Below, in pieces: positions 6,327-13,469 of a DNA stretch of 18,288 nucleotides. The stretch's first letter is position 1. Every line of letters starts with the position of its first letter. The notes beneath the pieces are model-generated. The model worked only from the letters and a program-made list of their open reading frames with translations. It made no database searches and had not been told where the DNA came from. The stretch is from NCBI GenBank assembly GCA_016293865.1, contig JAEDDG010000038.1, positions 1 through 18,288 on the forward strand. Reading direction: 5' to 3'. The stretch is from Oscillospiraceae bacterium. Lineage in GTDB: Bacteria; Bacillota; Clostridia; Oscillospirales; Oscillospiraceae. A program made the translations under genes and the position numbers.

Positions 6327-7331
6327 TTATGCAGATTCGCGGACGATCAGTTCCGGAACGAGGCGGATATGTGCGGTGTCCTGCGCGGTACCGGGTTCGC
6401 CGGATTCAAGCCGGCGCAGAAGCAGCTGTGCTGCGTTCTGTCCAATGTCGGAGGCCGGCTGCCGGATGGTGGTGAGCTTTTTGTACAGGAAATCGGAAAT
6501 GCGGATGCCGTCATAGCCCACAAGGCTCAGCTGGCGGGGGATATCCAGTCCCATTTCGATGGCCGCGCGCATGGCGCCTACGGCGATGTTGTCTCTGGCG
6601 GCAAAAATCGCGGTAGGCAGCGGGCCGCGTTCGGCAAGCGCACAGAGACCTGCGTAGCCGCCGTTTACGGAAAGATCGCTGCTGACGCACAGCGCCTGCT
6701 GCTGCGGGTCAAGCCCGGCGCTCTTCATGGCTGCGATAAAAATATCCATACGGTGCCGGGTGACGCGGTCGGCAATGCAGCCGATGCGCGTGTGTCCTTT
6801 TTCACGCAGATAGGCCACGGCGGCCCCGATGCCTGCGTGTTCGTCAACGCTTACGCAGTCCAGCGCGGGGCAGGCCTGGAGCGGGTCGCACAGAATCACC
6901 GGCAGCTGCCGGCGCAGCGTCAGCAGCTGCGCTTCAGCCTGAGGGGACGGCGCACAGACCACCAGCGCGTCCACGCGCTTTCCGATCATCGTGCGTATGG
7001 CGCGCAGTTCGGATTCCGGGTCAAAGCGTGTGCCGGACAGGATCAGACTGTAGCCGTGCTGAACCATGACCTGCTCCATGGCATCCACAATATGTGCGTA
7101 AAAAGCGTTGGAGATCTCCGGCACAATGACGCCGAGCGTGGAGGTTTTTCCCTGCAGCAGGCTTTTGGCCACTGCATCGGGCACATAGCCGTGCGCCTGT
7201 GCAATCCCGGAAATCCACCGGCGCGTCTCTTCCTTCACGAGCGGGCTTCCGTTCAGCGCACGGGAAACGGTCGAAGGATGCACGTGGGCGATCCGGGCAA
7301 TTTCTGTGATGCTGATGGATTTGTTTTTCAT
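6327..7331 (-). CDS. LacI-family transcriptional regulator
   Basis: This 334-aa protein has the full LacI architecture. The N-terminal helix-turn-helix and hinge helix occupy residues 1-60, with ITEIARIAHVHPSTVSRALN as the recognition region. A periplasmic-binding-protein-like ligand domain follows, from STLGVIVPEISNAFYAHI (about 62 on) to the C-terminal LTTIRQPASDIGQNAAQLLL. Such proteins bind sugars or related effectors and repress nearby catabolic genes. GGAGG lies 7 nt before the ATG. The near-perfect palindromic operator 50 nt past its stop, over the start of the FucI-like operon, makes that operon its likely target. No separate promoter was found in the 66 nt upstream, so it may be read through from the padR unit. 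The effector is unknown. Confidence 0.92.
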   Translation of the reverse strand: MKNKSISITEIARIAHVHPSTVSRALNGSPLVKEETRRWISGIAQAHGYVPDAVAKSLLQGKTSTLGVIVPEISNAFYAHIVDAMEQVMVQHGYSLILSGTRFDPESELRAIRTMIGKRVDALVVCAPSPQAEAQLLTLRRQLPVILCDPLQACPALDCVSVDEHAGIGAAVAYLREKGHTRIGCIADRVTRHRMDIFIAAMKSAGLDPQQQALCVSSDLSVNGGYAGLCALAERGPLPTAIFAARDNIAVGAMRAAIEMGLDIPRQLSLVGYDGIRISDFLYKKLTTIRQPASDIGQNAAQLLLRRLESGEPGTAQDTAHIRLVPELIVRESA

Positions 7332-7397
7332 GGTGTGTCCTCCGTATGTGCAGATGCGCTGTCCTGAACCGGCCGGCGCGGAGCAGAAAAACGGCAG

Positions 7398-7892
7398 CTA
7401 TCTGCGCCTGCAGCGCCTGAGCCGGAAAAACCCGACAAGGCCAACGGCTGCAAGAAAAGCGGCAGTGATTGCCGGCCAGATACCGGCAGGCGAGGAGGTC
7501 AGAATAATGGACGTGGGGCCGTCTGCGCCGCCGATGATGCCGACGCCTGCATTGACGGGCGGGAAGGAATGTGTAAAGAGGGCAAAGCCGGCAAGCCACA
7601 GCAGGCTGAGAAGTGCGAGCGCGAGAAAAGCAAAGCGCCAGGGGCTTTTGCGGAAGGTGTATTCTTTCATCTGCTCATTCAGACATTTTGCGGCCTGCGC
7701 CGGCGTACCCAGCGCAGCCATAATCTCTGCGTCCGTTTCACCCTGTTCCCGGCGGGCAATGAAAGAGGTGGCAAAATCGTTCATAACACGGACCTTCAGC
7801 TTGAGCGGCAGCTGCAGGCGGCGCTCAACAGCGTTCATATACCGCTTGACTGGCGGCAGAAACTGTACGTTTTCAGTGCGGTTGTGTTTCAT
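7398..7892 (-). CDS. HAAS-type membrane protein with a GGADGPT motif
   Basis: This is a 164-aa protein. Residues 10-75 resemble the HAAS/DUF1700-type cytoplasmic domain found with PadR regulators, with GETDAEIMAALGTP and then an AKCLNEQM helix. Two membrane segments follow, near 87-107 and 136-156, and the tail is Arg-rich. Between the two segments lies GIIGGADGPTSII (118-130). This closely resembles a conserved motif of the beta subunits of Na+-translocating decarboxylases (OadB/GcdB), yet the rest of that large subunit is absent. The start at 7892 is chosen over the open frame to 8045 because it gives a 20-nt overlap with padR, typical of translational coupling, and because family similarity begins there. 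It is probably a partner or target of PadR; the function is unknown. Confidence 0.8.
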   Translation of the reverse strand: MKHNRTENVQFLPPVKRYMNAVERRLQLPLKLKVRVMNDFATSFIARREQGETDAEIMAALGTPAQAAKCLNEQMKEYTFRKSPWRFAFLALALLSLLWLAGFALFTHSFPPVNAGVGIIGGADGPTSIILTSSPAGIWPAITAAFLAAVGLVGFFRLRRCRRR

Positions 7893-8235
7893 CTCTTTCC
7901 ACTTCCTTTGTAAATGATTCCACAGCGCCAACAAATGCAGTCCAGACGTCTTTGCGGCGGGCGTATTCCCGGCGGCCCTGTTCGGTTGCGGTGTATATTT
8001 TTTTCGGCGCCGCGCGGCTTTTGCCCTGGAACCAGCTGGACTCAATCATCCCGTCGTCCTCCAGCCGGTAGAGAATGGGGTACAGAGTCCCTTCCTTCAG
8101 CACAAACAGGCCGCCGGAACTGTCCTTTAATTTCTGGAGAAGCTCATATCCGTAAGCGGGGGCGGCGCAGATCAGCGCCAGAACGAGCATTTCCAGAACG
8201 CCCTTTTTCAGCTGCTGTAAAAACCGGTCATCCAT
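7873..8235 (-). CDS. PadR-family transcriptional regulator
   Basis: This 120-aa protein is of normal length for the small PadR subfamily. The winged helix-turn-helix covers about residues 5-75, with LKKGVLEMLVLALICAAPAY at the start, then GYELLQKL and the recognition region KEGTLYPILYRLEDDGMI. A C-terminal dimerisation helix follows. Such repressors usually control an adjacent membrane gene and themselves. The start ATG at 8235 is favoured over the TTG at 8241 because GGAG lies 9 nt before it, against 3 nt for the TTG. A 21-nt inverted repeat immediately downstream of a consensus -10 supports autoregulation. The 3' end overlaps the HAAS-type gene by 20 nt. The inducer cannot be read from the sequence. 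Confidence 0.93.
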   Translation of the reverse strand: MDDRFLQQLKKGVLEMLVLALICAAPAYGYELLQKLKDSSGGLFVLKEGTLYPILYRLEDDGMIESSWFQGKSRAAPKKIYTATEQGRREYARRKDVWTAFVGAVESFTKEVERDETQPH

Positions 8236-8258
8236 ATACAAATACTCCGAATATTAAA

Positions 8259-8279
8259 ATATTTAGCAAGGCTAAATAT
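8259..8279. promoter_or_regulatory. Probable PadR operator
   Basis: A perfect inverted repeat, ATATTTAGC-AAG-GCTAAATAT, with 9-bp arms and a 3-nt spacer, directly abuts the -10 element of the padR promoter. Its position over the transcription start fits an autorepressor site. Confidence 0.7.
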
Positions 8280-8308
8280 AATATATCAGCCTGGAGATAT
8301 CATGTCAA
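8280..8308 (-). promoter_or_regulatory. Promoter of padR
   Basis: On the minus strand, TTGACA (8308-8303) and TATATT (8285-8280) are 17 nt apart. It drives padR, the HAAS-type gene and possibly lacI. Confidence 0.82.
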
Positions 8309-8332
8309 GAAGAAACTGCGGCCGGCGCAGAC

Positions 8333-8368
8333 AAAAGCGGCTTCCGGAGTGGACCGGAAGCCGCTTTT
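8333..8368. terminator. Terminator after the ECF S component
   Basis: Perfect 15-bp arms (8333-8347 and 8354-8368) around a 6-nt loop, with A-run and T-run ends forming part of the stem. It ends the S component transcript before the padR promoter. Confidence 0.9.
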
Positions 8369-8402
8369 ATCCATGTATGAAGATTTTATGCCGATGCGCG
8401 GA

Positions 8403-8933
8403 TTATTTGGCAAGCATTTTTTCAAAAACATTTTTCAGCTTGCACTGGTAGCAGAGAATGACGCCCAGGACAGCACCCACGACTGCCTGCAGAATCTGGT
8501 AGGGCAGCTTCAGAATGGCGTACTCCGGCGTGCTGTAAATAAATGCGCGGCCCAAAGAGTAGCCCACAACCATGATCACGGCGCCGATGGCTACACCGAC
8601 AATGGAGGCGGCCATCGGGTGCTTTTTCAGCATGCGGCGGGTGCACAGGGAGATCACCACTGCCTGCAGGCCGTGGGTAACCAGGGAGACAAACATGGGC
8701 GTGGGATAGAAAATTGCGTCGCCGATAAACGCGCCGACGCCGCCCACCATAAAGGCAGCCAGCGGATCCAGAAGAATGGCGGCCGTGCAGATGATGACGT
8801 CGTTCAGATAGAAATGGCCGCCCGGGACGGGAACGCCGAAAGAACTCATAATGATGTTCAGCGCCATGAAAACTGCTGTAAAAGTGATCCACCGGGTGAT
8901 GCTGCGGTTTTTGCTGGGTGCGAGGTCAGACAT
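8403..8933 (-). CDS. ECF transporter S component, probably vitamin B6-type
   Basis: This 176-aa integral membrane protein has five or six hydrophobic segments and the layout of the small substrate-binding (S) subunits of energy-coupling factor transporters. It starts with a short hydrophilic tail, then RWITFTAVFMALNIIMSSFG, a GGHFYLNDVIICTAAILL segment and GGVGAFIGDAIFYPTP. S components bind one vitamin with high affinity and use a shared EcfA-EcfT energising module, which is not encoded here. The gene is transcribed divergently from a MocR-type PLP-dependent regulator. That context suggests pyridoxine or pyridoxal uptake (PdxU-like), but substrate cannot be read from sequence alone; hydroxymethylpyrimidine or folate are alternatives. 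AAGGAG lies 9 nt before the start. Confidence 0.85.
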   Translation of the reverse strand: MSDLAPSKNRSITRWITFTAVFMALNIIMSSFGVPVPGGHFYLNDVIICTAAILLDPLAAFMVGGVGAFIGDAIFYPTPMFVSLVTHGLQAVVISLCTRRMLKKHPMAASIVGVAIGAVIMVVGYSLGRAFIYSTPEYAILKLPYQILQAVVGAVLGVILCYQCKLKNVFEKMLAK

Positions 8934-8987
8934 GATTATTCACTCCTTGACTTACTGTTGCACATAGGATACAATAAATTCTGGTGC

Positions 8988-9018
8988 TATAAAATTATCA
9001 GAAAAGGAATTTTTTATA
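8988..9018. promoter_or_regulatory. AT-rich control region between S component and mocR
   Basis: The 92-nt divergent spacer holds an imperfect inverted repeat, TATAAAATT (8988-8996) against AATTTTTTATA (9008-9018). It is a candidate MocR binding region. No consensus promoter stands out for either gene, which would fit activator-dependent expression. Confidence 0.35.
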
Positions 9019-9025
9019 TAACCAG

Positions 9026-10135
9026 ATGCTGACATATAATCTGAATGAGCGAAACGGGATGTCACGTTATCAGTATTTGTACACGTGCATCAAAAACGAT
9101 ATTCTGAGCGGCGCGCTGACTGCCGGGGAGCGGCTGCCGTCCAAACGGGCGTTGGCGGAGCACCTGGGAATCAGCGTGCTGACGGTGGAATATGCCTATC
9201 GCCTCCTTGAAGAGGAGGGATATGTGACCGCCCGGCAGCGCAGCGGCTTTTTTGTCCACGGGCTGGCTGCCGCCGCGCCGGTCGTGCCGGTATGTCCTCC
9301 GTCTGCGCCGCTGCCGGCGCCCGCGCAGAGCGACAGCGCCGCTGCGGACATTGACTTTCAGTTTTCTGCGTTGGCCAAGATTATGCGCCGGGTCATTACG
9401 CAGTATGACCGCCGGCTGATGACCAAGCCGCCCCGCTGCGGCTGCCTGGAATTGCGGCAGGCACTGTCGGATTATCTTTTGCGCTACCGCGGAATGCATG
9501 CGCCGGCAGAGCGGATTATCGTGGGGTCCGGTTCGGAATATCTCTACGGCATCATTGTTCAGCTTCTGGGACGTGACCGGATTTACGGTCTGGAAGATCC
9601 GTCGTACGAAAAAATACGCGCTGTTTATGAGGCAAACGGCGCTGTTTGCCGGATGCTGGCCATGGATGCCGGCGGCATTGCGACCGGTGCGCTGAACGCC
9701 ACGGATGCGCAGGTGCTGCATGTGACGCCGTTTCACAGTTATCCCACGGGAATTACTGCCAGCGCCGCCAAACGCTTTGAGTACCTGACCTGGGCCGGCA
9801 GGCGCGGGGGGCTGATTGTTGAGGATGATTTTGACAGCGAATTTGCGGTAGGCGTCCGGCCGGTGGAGACCATTTATTCCATGGACCGTAGCGGCAGCGT
9901 GATCTATCTGAATACGTTTTCGAAAAGTCTGGCGCCGTCCATGCGTCTGGGCTATATGATCCTGCCGGAGGAGCTGATGGCCCTCTATGAGCAAAAGCTG
10001 GGCTTTTACGCATGCACGGTTCCGGTATTTGATCAGATTGTGCTGGCCCGGTTTATTGCGGAAGGATATTTTGAGCGGCATCTGAACCGTGTGCGCCGCG
10101 CGCTGCGTCAGGCGCAGAAGCAGGAGGATACTTAA
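9026..10135 (+). CDS. MocR/PdxR-type GntR regulator, C-terminally truncated
   Basis: This 369-aa protein fuses a GntR winged helix-turn-helix (about residues 12-78, with GERLPSKRALAEHLGIS) to a fold-type-I aminotransferase-like domain that binds PLP. The domain shows EDDFDSEF (266-273) and the Schiff-base lysine K300 in NTFSKSLAPSMRLGY. MocR proteins sense PLP, and PdxR members control vitamin B6 genes. The family is usually about 450-480 residues. This one stops shortly after FERHLNRVRR (349-358), about 90-110 residues early, and a hairpin follows at once, so the small C-terminal subdomain is missing. The start MLTYNL is kept because it matches typical PdxR openings, although AAGGAA lies rather far upstream. 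It may still dimerise and bind DNA; whether it senses PLP is open. Confidence 0.88.
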   Translation: MLTYNLNERNGMSRYQYLYTCIKNDILSGALTAGERLPSKRALAEHLGISVLTVEYAYRLLEEEGYVTARQRSGFFVHGLAAAAPVVPVCPPSAPLPAPAQSDSAAADIDFQFSALAKIMRRVITQYDRRLMTKPPRCGCLELRQALSDYLLRYRGMHAPAERIIVGSGSEYLYGIIVQLLGRDRIYGLEDPSYEKIRAVYEANGAVCRMLAMDAGGIATGALNATDAQVLHVTPFHSYPTGITASAAKRFEYLTWAGRRGGLIVEDDFDSEFAVGVRPVETIYSMDRSGSVIYLNTFSKSLAPSMRLGYMILPEELMALYEQKLGFYACTVPVFDQIVLARFIAEGYFERHLNRVRRALRQAQKQEDT

Positions 10136-10143
10136 ACATACAG

Positions 10144-10172
10144 CAAGGCGGCGGGAATATCCCGCCGCCTTG
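10144..10172. terminator. Hairpin after truncated mocR
   Basis: Perfect 13-bp arms (10144-10156 and 10160-10172) with a 3-nt loop, between the convergent mocR and MATE genes. T-runs are short on both sides, so strength is uncertain. Confidence 0.75.
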
Positions 10173-10214
10173 ATTCTGCAGCTCTGTGGAGCCGGAGCTG
10201 TGCTGCCGGCCGGC

Positions 10215-11612
10215 TCAGCTGGTTTGAAGTGCGTCCTGATCCGCCGGGCCGCTGATTTTTTTCAGCGCTTTTCTGAACTGAATGGAGAAAAGCGTGACGG
10301 CAAATGCCACGGAAAGAAAATCCGCCACCGGCTCGGCCGTGTAAACGGCCATGGCCGGGTCGCCGGGGAAAAGGGCCGGCATGAGATAAATCAGCGGCAA
10401 AAGCAGAATAAACTTGCGCATAATGGCCACTGTAATGGATTCCTTGGCGCGCCCGATGGAAATGAAGGTCATCTGGCAAGCAATCTGCGCACCGAAGACA
10501 AATAAAACGGCGAAATAGCGCCGGCAGGCCGTTGCTGTGAATGCAATCAGCTCCGGATCCGGAGTGAAAATGCGCGCAAACACATTTGGAGCCGCCATAA
10601 TCAAAGCCCATAGGATGGTAGAGAAAGCCAGGCTGATTTTCAGCAGCAGGAAAAAGGTGGCTTTGACCCGTTCCGGCTTGCGCGCGCCGAAATTGTAGCT
10701 GGTAATGGGCTGCGCGCCCTGGGCCAGCCCCTGCAGGGGAAGCATGGCAATCTGCATGACGCTTGTGAGAATGGTCATTGCGCCGACGGCCGGATCTCCG
10801 CCGTACTGCAGCAGAGAGGCGTTGAAGCACACGCTGATGACGCTTTCGCTGGCGGTCATGATGAAGGGCGCCAGCCCCAGCGCCATGCAGGGCAGAAGAA
10901 GGTGCATATCCGGCCGGATGTATTTGAGCCGGAAACGCAGTATGCTTTTTTTGCTGTGGAGGAACAGGAGAACCCATGTGCAGGAAATTGCCTGGGACAG
11001 AACGGTTGCCAGCGCTGCGCCCTGCACGCCCATGCCGCAGATGAAAATAAAAACGGGATCGAGAATGATGTTGCTGACAGCGCCGATCAGCACAGTATAC
11101 ATTCCGGTTTTGGCATATCCCTGGCCGGTGATGAACGCGTTCATTCCCAGCGTCAGCTGGACGAAAACAGTGCCGAGCGCGTAGATGTTCATATAACCAG
11201 CTGCGAAGGCAATGGTGTTTTCACTGGCACCGAAGGCCAGCAGAAGCGGCCGGTTCCAGAGCAGAAGGATCACTGTCAGCAGGGCGGACAGAATCAGCTG
11301 CAGCGCGAGACAGCTGTTCATAATCCGGGTGGCCTGGTCATTCTCCCCCTTACCCATGCAGATTGACGCTCTGGGCGCGCCGCCGGAGGCGACAAGGGAA
11401 GCAAAGGCGGAGACAATCAGGATGATCGGCAGGCACACGCCCACGCCGGTCAGTGCCAGATCGCCGTTTTCCGGCATGTGGCCAATATATATGCGGTCGA
11501 CGATATTGTAGAGCATGTTGATCAGCTGCGCGGCCACGGTGGGGATGGCGAGCTTCCGCAGAAGCTTGCCGACAGGCTCTGTACCCAGAAAGTCATTGTT
11601 TATCTGTGCCAA
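10215..11612 (-). CDS. MATE-family multidrug efflux transporter
   Basis: This 465-aa inner-membrane protein has the two six-helix bundles of the MATE family. The typical N-terminal motif is NDFLGTEPVGKLLRKLAIPTVAAQL, followed by MLYNIVDRIYIGH, and the repeat half begins near ALGLAPFIMTASESVI. GLAQGAQPITSYNFGARKPERVK is the family's characteristic loop. It resembles the MepA-like branch, which exports cationic drugs and dyes in exchange for Na+ or H+. The start codon is TTG, overlapping the 3' end of the marR gene by 20 nt, with AAGGGAG about 10 nt before it. This overlap and the shared promoter make marR-MATE one operon. A local regulator controlling an efflux pump is a common arrangement. 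The real substrate is unknown. Confidence 0.93.
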   Translation of the reverse strand: MAQINNDFLGTEPVGKLLRKLAIPTVAAQLINMLYNIVDRIYIGHMPENGDLALTGVGVCLPIILIVSAFASLVASGGAPRASICMGKGENDQATRIMNSCLALQLILSALLTVILLLWNRPLLLAFGASENTIAFAAGYMNIYALGTVFVQLTLGMNAFITGQGYAKTGMYTVLIGAVSNIILDPVFIFICGMGVQGAALATVLSQAISCTWVLLFLHSKKSILRFRLKYIRPDMHLLLPCMALGLAPFIMTASESVISVCFNASLLQYGGDPAVGAMTILTSVMQIAMLPLQGLAQGAQPITSYNFGARKPERVKATFFLLLKISLAFSTILWALIMAAPNVFARIFTPDPELIAFTATACRRYFAVLFVFGAQIACQMTFISIGRAKESITVAIMRKFILLLPLIYLMPALFPGDPAMAVYTAEPVADFLSVAFAVTLFSIQFRKALKKISGPADQDALQTS

Positions 11613-12057
11613 TTGGCTTCATCTCCCTTAAGGCGGCCGCGGCATTTGCTGCGATGCGTTCATTCATGCTGCTGAATACGGTGATTTCCTGCGGGGAGAA
11701 CCCGCTGAGAAGCTGCGCGGCAAATGTGTGCCGGACCTGATGCAGCTCGGCAATAATCGGTGCGGCCTTCGGCGTCACCGTCAGATGCATCCGCCGCCTG
11801 TCTTTCATATCCTGCTGCCGGACCAGAAGCTCCTTGCGGATCAGCGCGTCCACGGCCTGGGATACATTGGCTTTGGGGATCATCCGCAGCTCAACAATAT
11901 CTGTAGCTGTGTCCAGACCGGGGTTGTTGGCCAGAAAGGCCAGCACGTCAACCTCGGTCAGGGAGAGGCTGTACGTCCGGCAGACTGCCTGCTCGCTGGC
12001 TTCAAACAGTTTTATGATACGGCGGATGCTGTGCAGAAGTTCAGAACATACGTTCAT
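11593..12057 (-). CDS. MarR-family transcriptional regulator
   Basis: This 154-aa protein has the MarR winged helix-turn-helix with N- and C-terminal dimerisation helices. The DNA-binding core is visible as LSLTEVDVLAFLANNPGLDTA, then IPKANVSQAVDALIRKELLV, then the wing DMKDRRRMHLTVTPKA with the conserved DRR. MarR repressors release DNA when bound by phenolic or drug-like ligands or when oxidised. The first gene of its operon, it ends inside the MATE gene start. Its own promoter is almost exactly consensus and is overlaid by a 34-nt inverted repeat, so it most likely represses itself and the pump. GGAGGG lies 5 nt before the start. Confidence 0.93.
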   Translation of the reverse strand: MNVCSELLHSIRRIIKLFEASEQAVCRTYSLSLTEVDVLAFLANNPGLDTATDIVELRMIPKANVSQAVDALIRKELLVRQQDMKDRRRMHLTVTPKAAPIIAELHQVRHTFAAQLLSGFSPQEITVFSSMNERIAANAAAALREMKPIGTDKQ

Positions 12058-12074
12058 GAAATCCCTCCGTTTGC

Positions 12075-12108
12075 CTGTATAATAGTTCGGATATGAACTA
12101 TTATACAG
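12075..12108. promoter_or_regulatory. MarR operator
   Basis: Perfect 14-bp arms, CTGTATAATAGTTC and GAACTATTATACAG, with a 6-nt spacer. The right arm contains the -10 element of the marR promoter, so binding would block it. Confidence 0.82.
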
Positions 12109-12127
12109 ATGAGGATCTGTTTGTCAA
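12100..12127 (-). promoter_or_regulatory. Promoter of marR-MATE operon
   Basis: On the minus strand, a perfect TTGACA (12127-12122) and a perfect TATAAT (12105-12100) are separated by 16 nt. The operator covers the -10. Confidence 0.88.
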
Positions 12128-12149
12128 GCACCGGTGTGTGTGCTATACT
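12121..12149 (+). promoter_or_regulatory. Promoter of the DUF362 gene
   Basis: TTGTCA (12121-12126) and TATACT (12144-12149) are 17 nt apart. Its -35 hexamer overlaps the -35 of the opposing marR promoter base for base, so the two polymerases should compete. Confidence 0.7.
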
Positions 12150-12215
12150 GAGCAATACGTGAAAAATGCCGTATTGCCCGCAGGGCGGACGGCGGGCGAG
12201 TGGGGGAATGAGTGA

Positions 12216-13409
12216 ATGACTGAAGTTTCTGATGGCGGCGCCGGTCGGTGGGCAGGCGTCGCGCTGGCGCCGTGCGCCGATTATTTGCCGGACAGCGCTG
12301 CGGCGGCTGTTGCACGGATTGCGGAGGCCATACCGGCGCTGCGGGAGATCCGGCCCGGTACGCGCGTCGCGGTCAAGGCGAATCTTGTGGCGCCGCTGCG
12401 GCCGGAGCGCGCGGGTACGACACATCCGGCGCTTCTGTCTGCGCTGACCGGATATCTGACGCAGAAAGGCGCGTCGGTTGTGATCGGCGACAGCCCCGGC
12501 GGACCGTTTACCAGAGTCTATGTGGACGGGATATATGCTGCCGCAGGACTTCGTGCCGTTCAGCAGGCAGGCGCCGAGCTGAATGAAGATTTTTCTGTCC
12601 GGACTGCGTCGTTTCCGGCAGCGGCAGCGGCTGCGCAGTTTGATTATACGGCCTGGCTGGATCAGGCGGATGTGATTGTGAATTTCAGTAAGCTCAAAAC
12701 CCACGGCATGATGAGCATGTCATGCGCCGTCAAGAATATGTTCGGTGTGATTCCCGGTTTGCAGAAGCCGGAGTACCACTACCGTTATCCGCAGGCGGAG
12801 CAGTTTGCGGATATGCTGATTGATCTGAATGAGTACTTCAGGCCGCAGGTGAATCTTGTGGATGCGGTCGTGGCGATGGAGGGCTTCGGACCGACGAACG
12901 GCCGCCCGCGGCATATGGGCCTGCTGCTGGGATCGGAGAGTCCGTATACCCTGGATCTGATCTGCGCGGAGCTGATCGGTCTCGCGCCCGGTGCTGTGCC
13001 GGTCCTGACACGGGCGGCACAACGCGGACTGGCGCCGGCGTGCGCGGCGGATGTGCCTGTGACCGGCGGCAGTCCGGATGCATTCAGGGTGCCGGACTTT
13101 GACATAAGCGCTGCAAAAAACGACCTGACAGGCTTTGTTTCAGGCCGGACGGCAGCCGGGCGTGCGCTCAACCGCATTGCCGGGTGCGCGCTGGCCGCGC
13201 GGCCGGCTCTGGGACCGGTGCCCTGTGTGGCCTGCGGAAAATGTGCGTCCATGTGTCCGGCCGGCGCGATCCGCATTTCCGGCGGACGGGCGCATATTGA
13301 CCGGAAGGCCTGTATCCGCTGTTTCTGCTGTCAGGAATTCTGCCCGGTCGGCGCGATGATCCCGAAACGCAGTGCAGTTGCCCGGCTTTTGATCCGCCGG
13401 AAAAGCTGA
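12216..13409 (+). CDS. DUF362 protein with C-terminal 2[4Fe-4S] ferredoxin domain
   Basis: This is a 397-aa cytosolic protein. The DUF362 domain covers about residues 45-300. It shows VAVKANLVAP (51-60), HPALLSALTGYL, GDSPGGPF (91-98), NFSKLKTHGMMSMSCAVKN (156-174) and the NLVDAVVAMEGFGP segment (213-226). The C-terminal ferredoxin domain has two complete cluster motifs: C337, C340, C343, C347, then C366, C369, C372, C376, each followed by a proline. The family is common in anaerobes; its reaction is not established, and the clusters suggest electron transfer. A G-rich site precedes the ATG; the nearby ATG at 12209 is closed by a stop. It is transcribed alone, divergent from marR, with a hairpin just past its stop. 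The N-terminus is slightly Ala/Gly-rich without a signal peptide. Confidence 0.9.
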   Translation: MTEVSDGGAGRWAGVALAPCADYLPDSAAAAVARIAEAIPALREIRPGTRVAVKANLVAPLRPERAGTTHPALLSALTGYLTQKGASVVIGDSPGGPFTRVYVDGIYAAAGLRAVQQAGAELNEDFSVRTASFPAAAAAAQFDYTAWLDQADVIVNFSKLKTHGMMSMSCAVKNMFGVIPGLQKPEYHYRYPQAEQFADMLIDLNEYFRPQVNLVDAVVAMEGFGPTNGRPRHMGLLLGSESPYTLDLICAELIGLAPGAVPVLTRAAQRGLAPACAADVPVTGGSPDAFRVPDFDISAAKNDLTGFVSGRTAAGRALNRIAGCALAARPALGPVPCVACGKCASMCPAGAIRISGGRAHIDRKACIRCFCCQEFCPVGAMIPKRSAVARLLIRRKS

Positions 13410-13411
13410 AA

Positions 13412-13441
13412 ACCGGCCCTCTGCACATACAGAGGACCGGT
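13412..13441. terminator. Hairpin between DUF362 and cytidylate-kinase-like genes
   Basis: Arms 13412-13423 and 13430-13441 pair at 11 of 12 positions around a 6-nt loop, between convergent genes. The T-runs are weak. Confidence 0.65.
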
Positions 13442-13469
13442 CTGAAAGATGAAAGCGGATCGATGGGAC

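Noticed and set aside
6324..7367. Plus-strand ORF of 347 aa
   Set aside because: It is the antisense of lacI; the lacI frame has clear LacI-family motifs and a ribosome site.
8235..8241. TTG at 8241 as padR start
   Set aside because: It would leave only 3 nt after the GGAG site; the ATG at 8235 has 9 nt.
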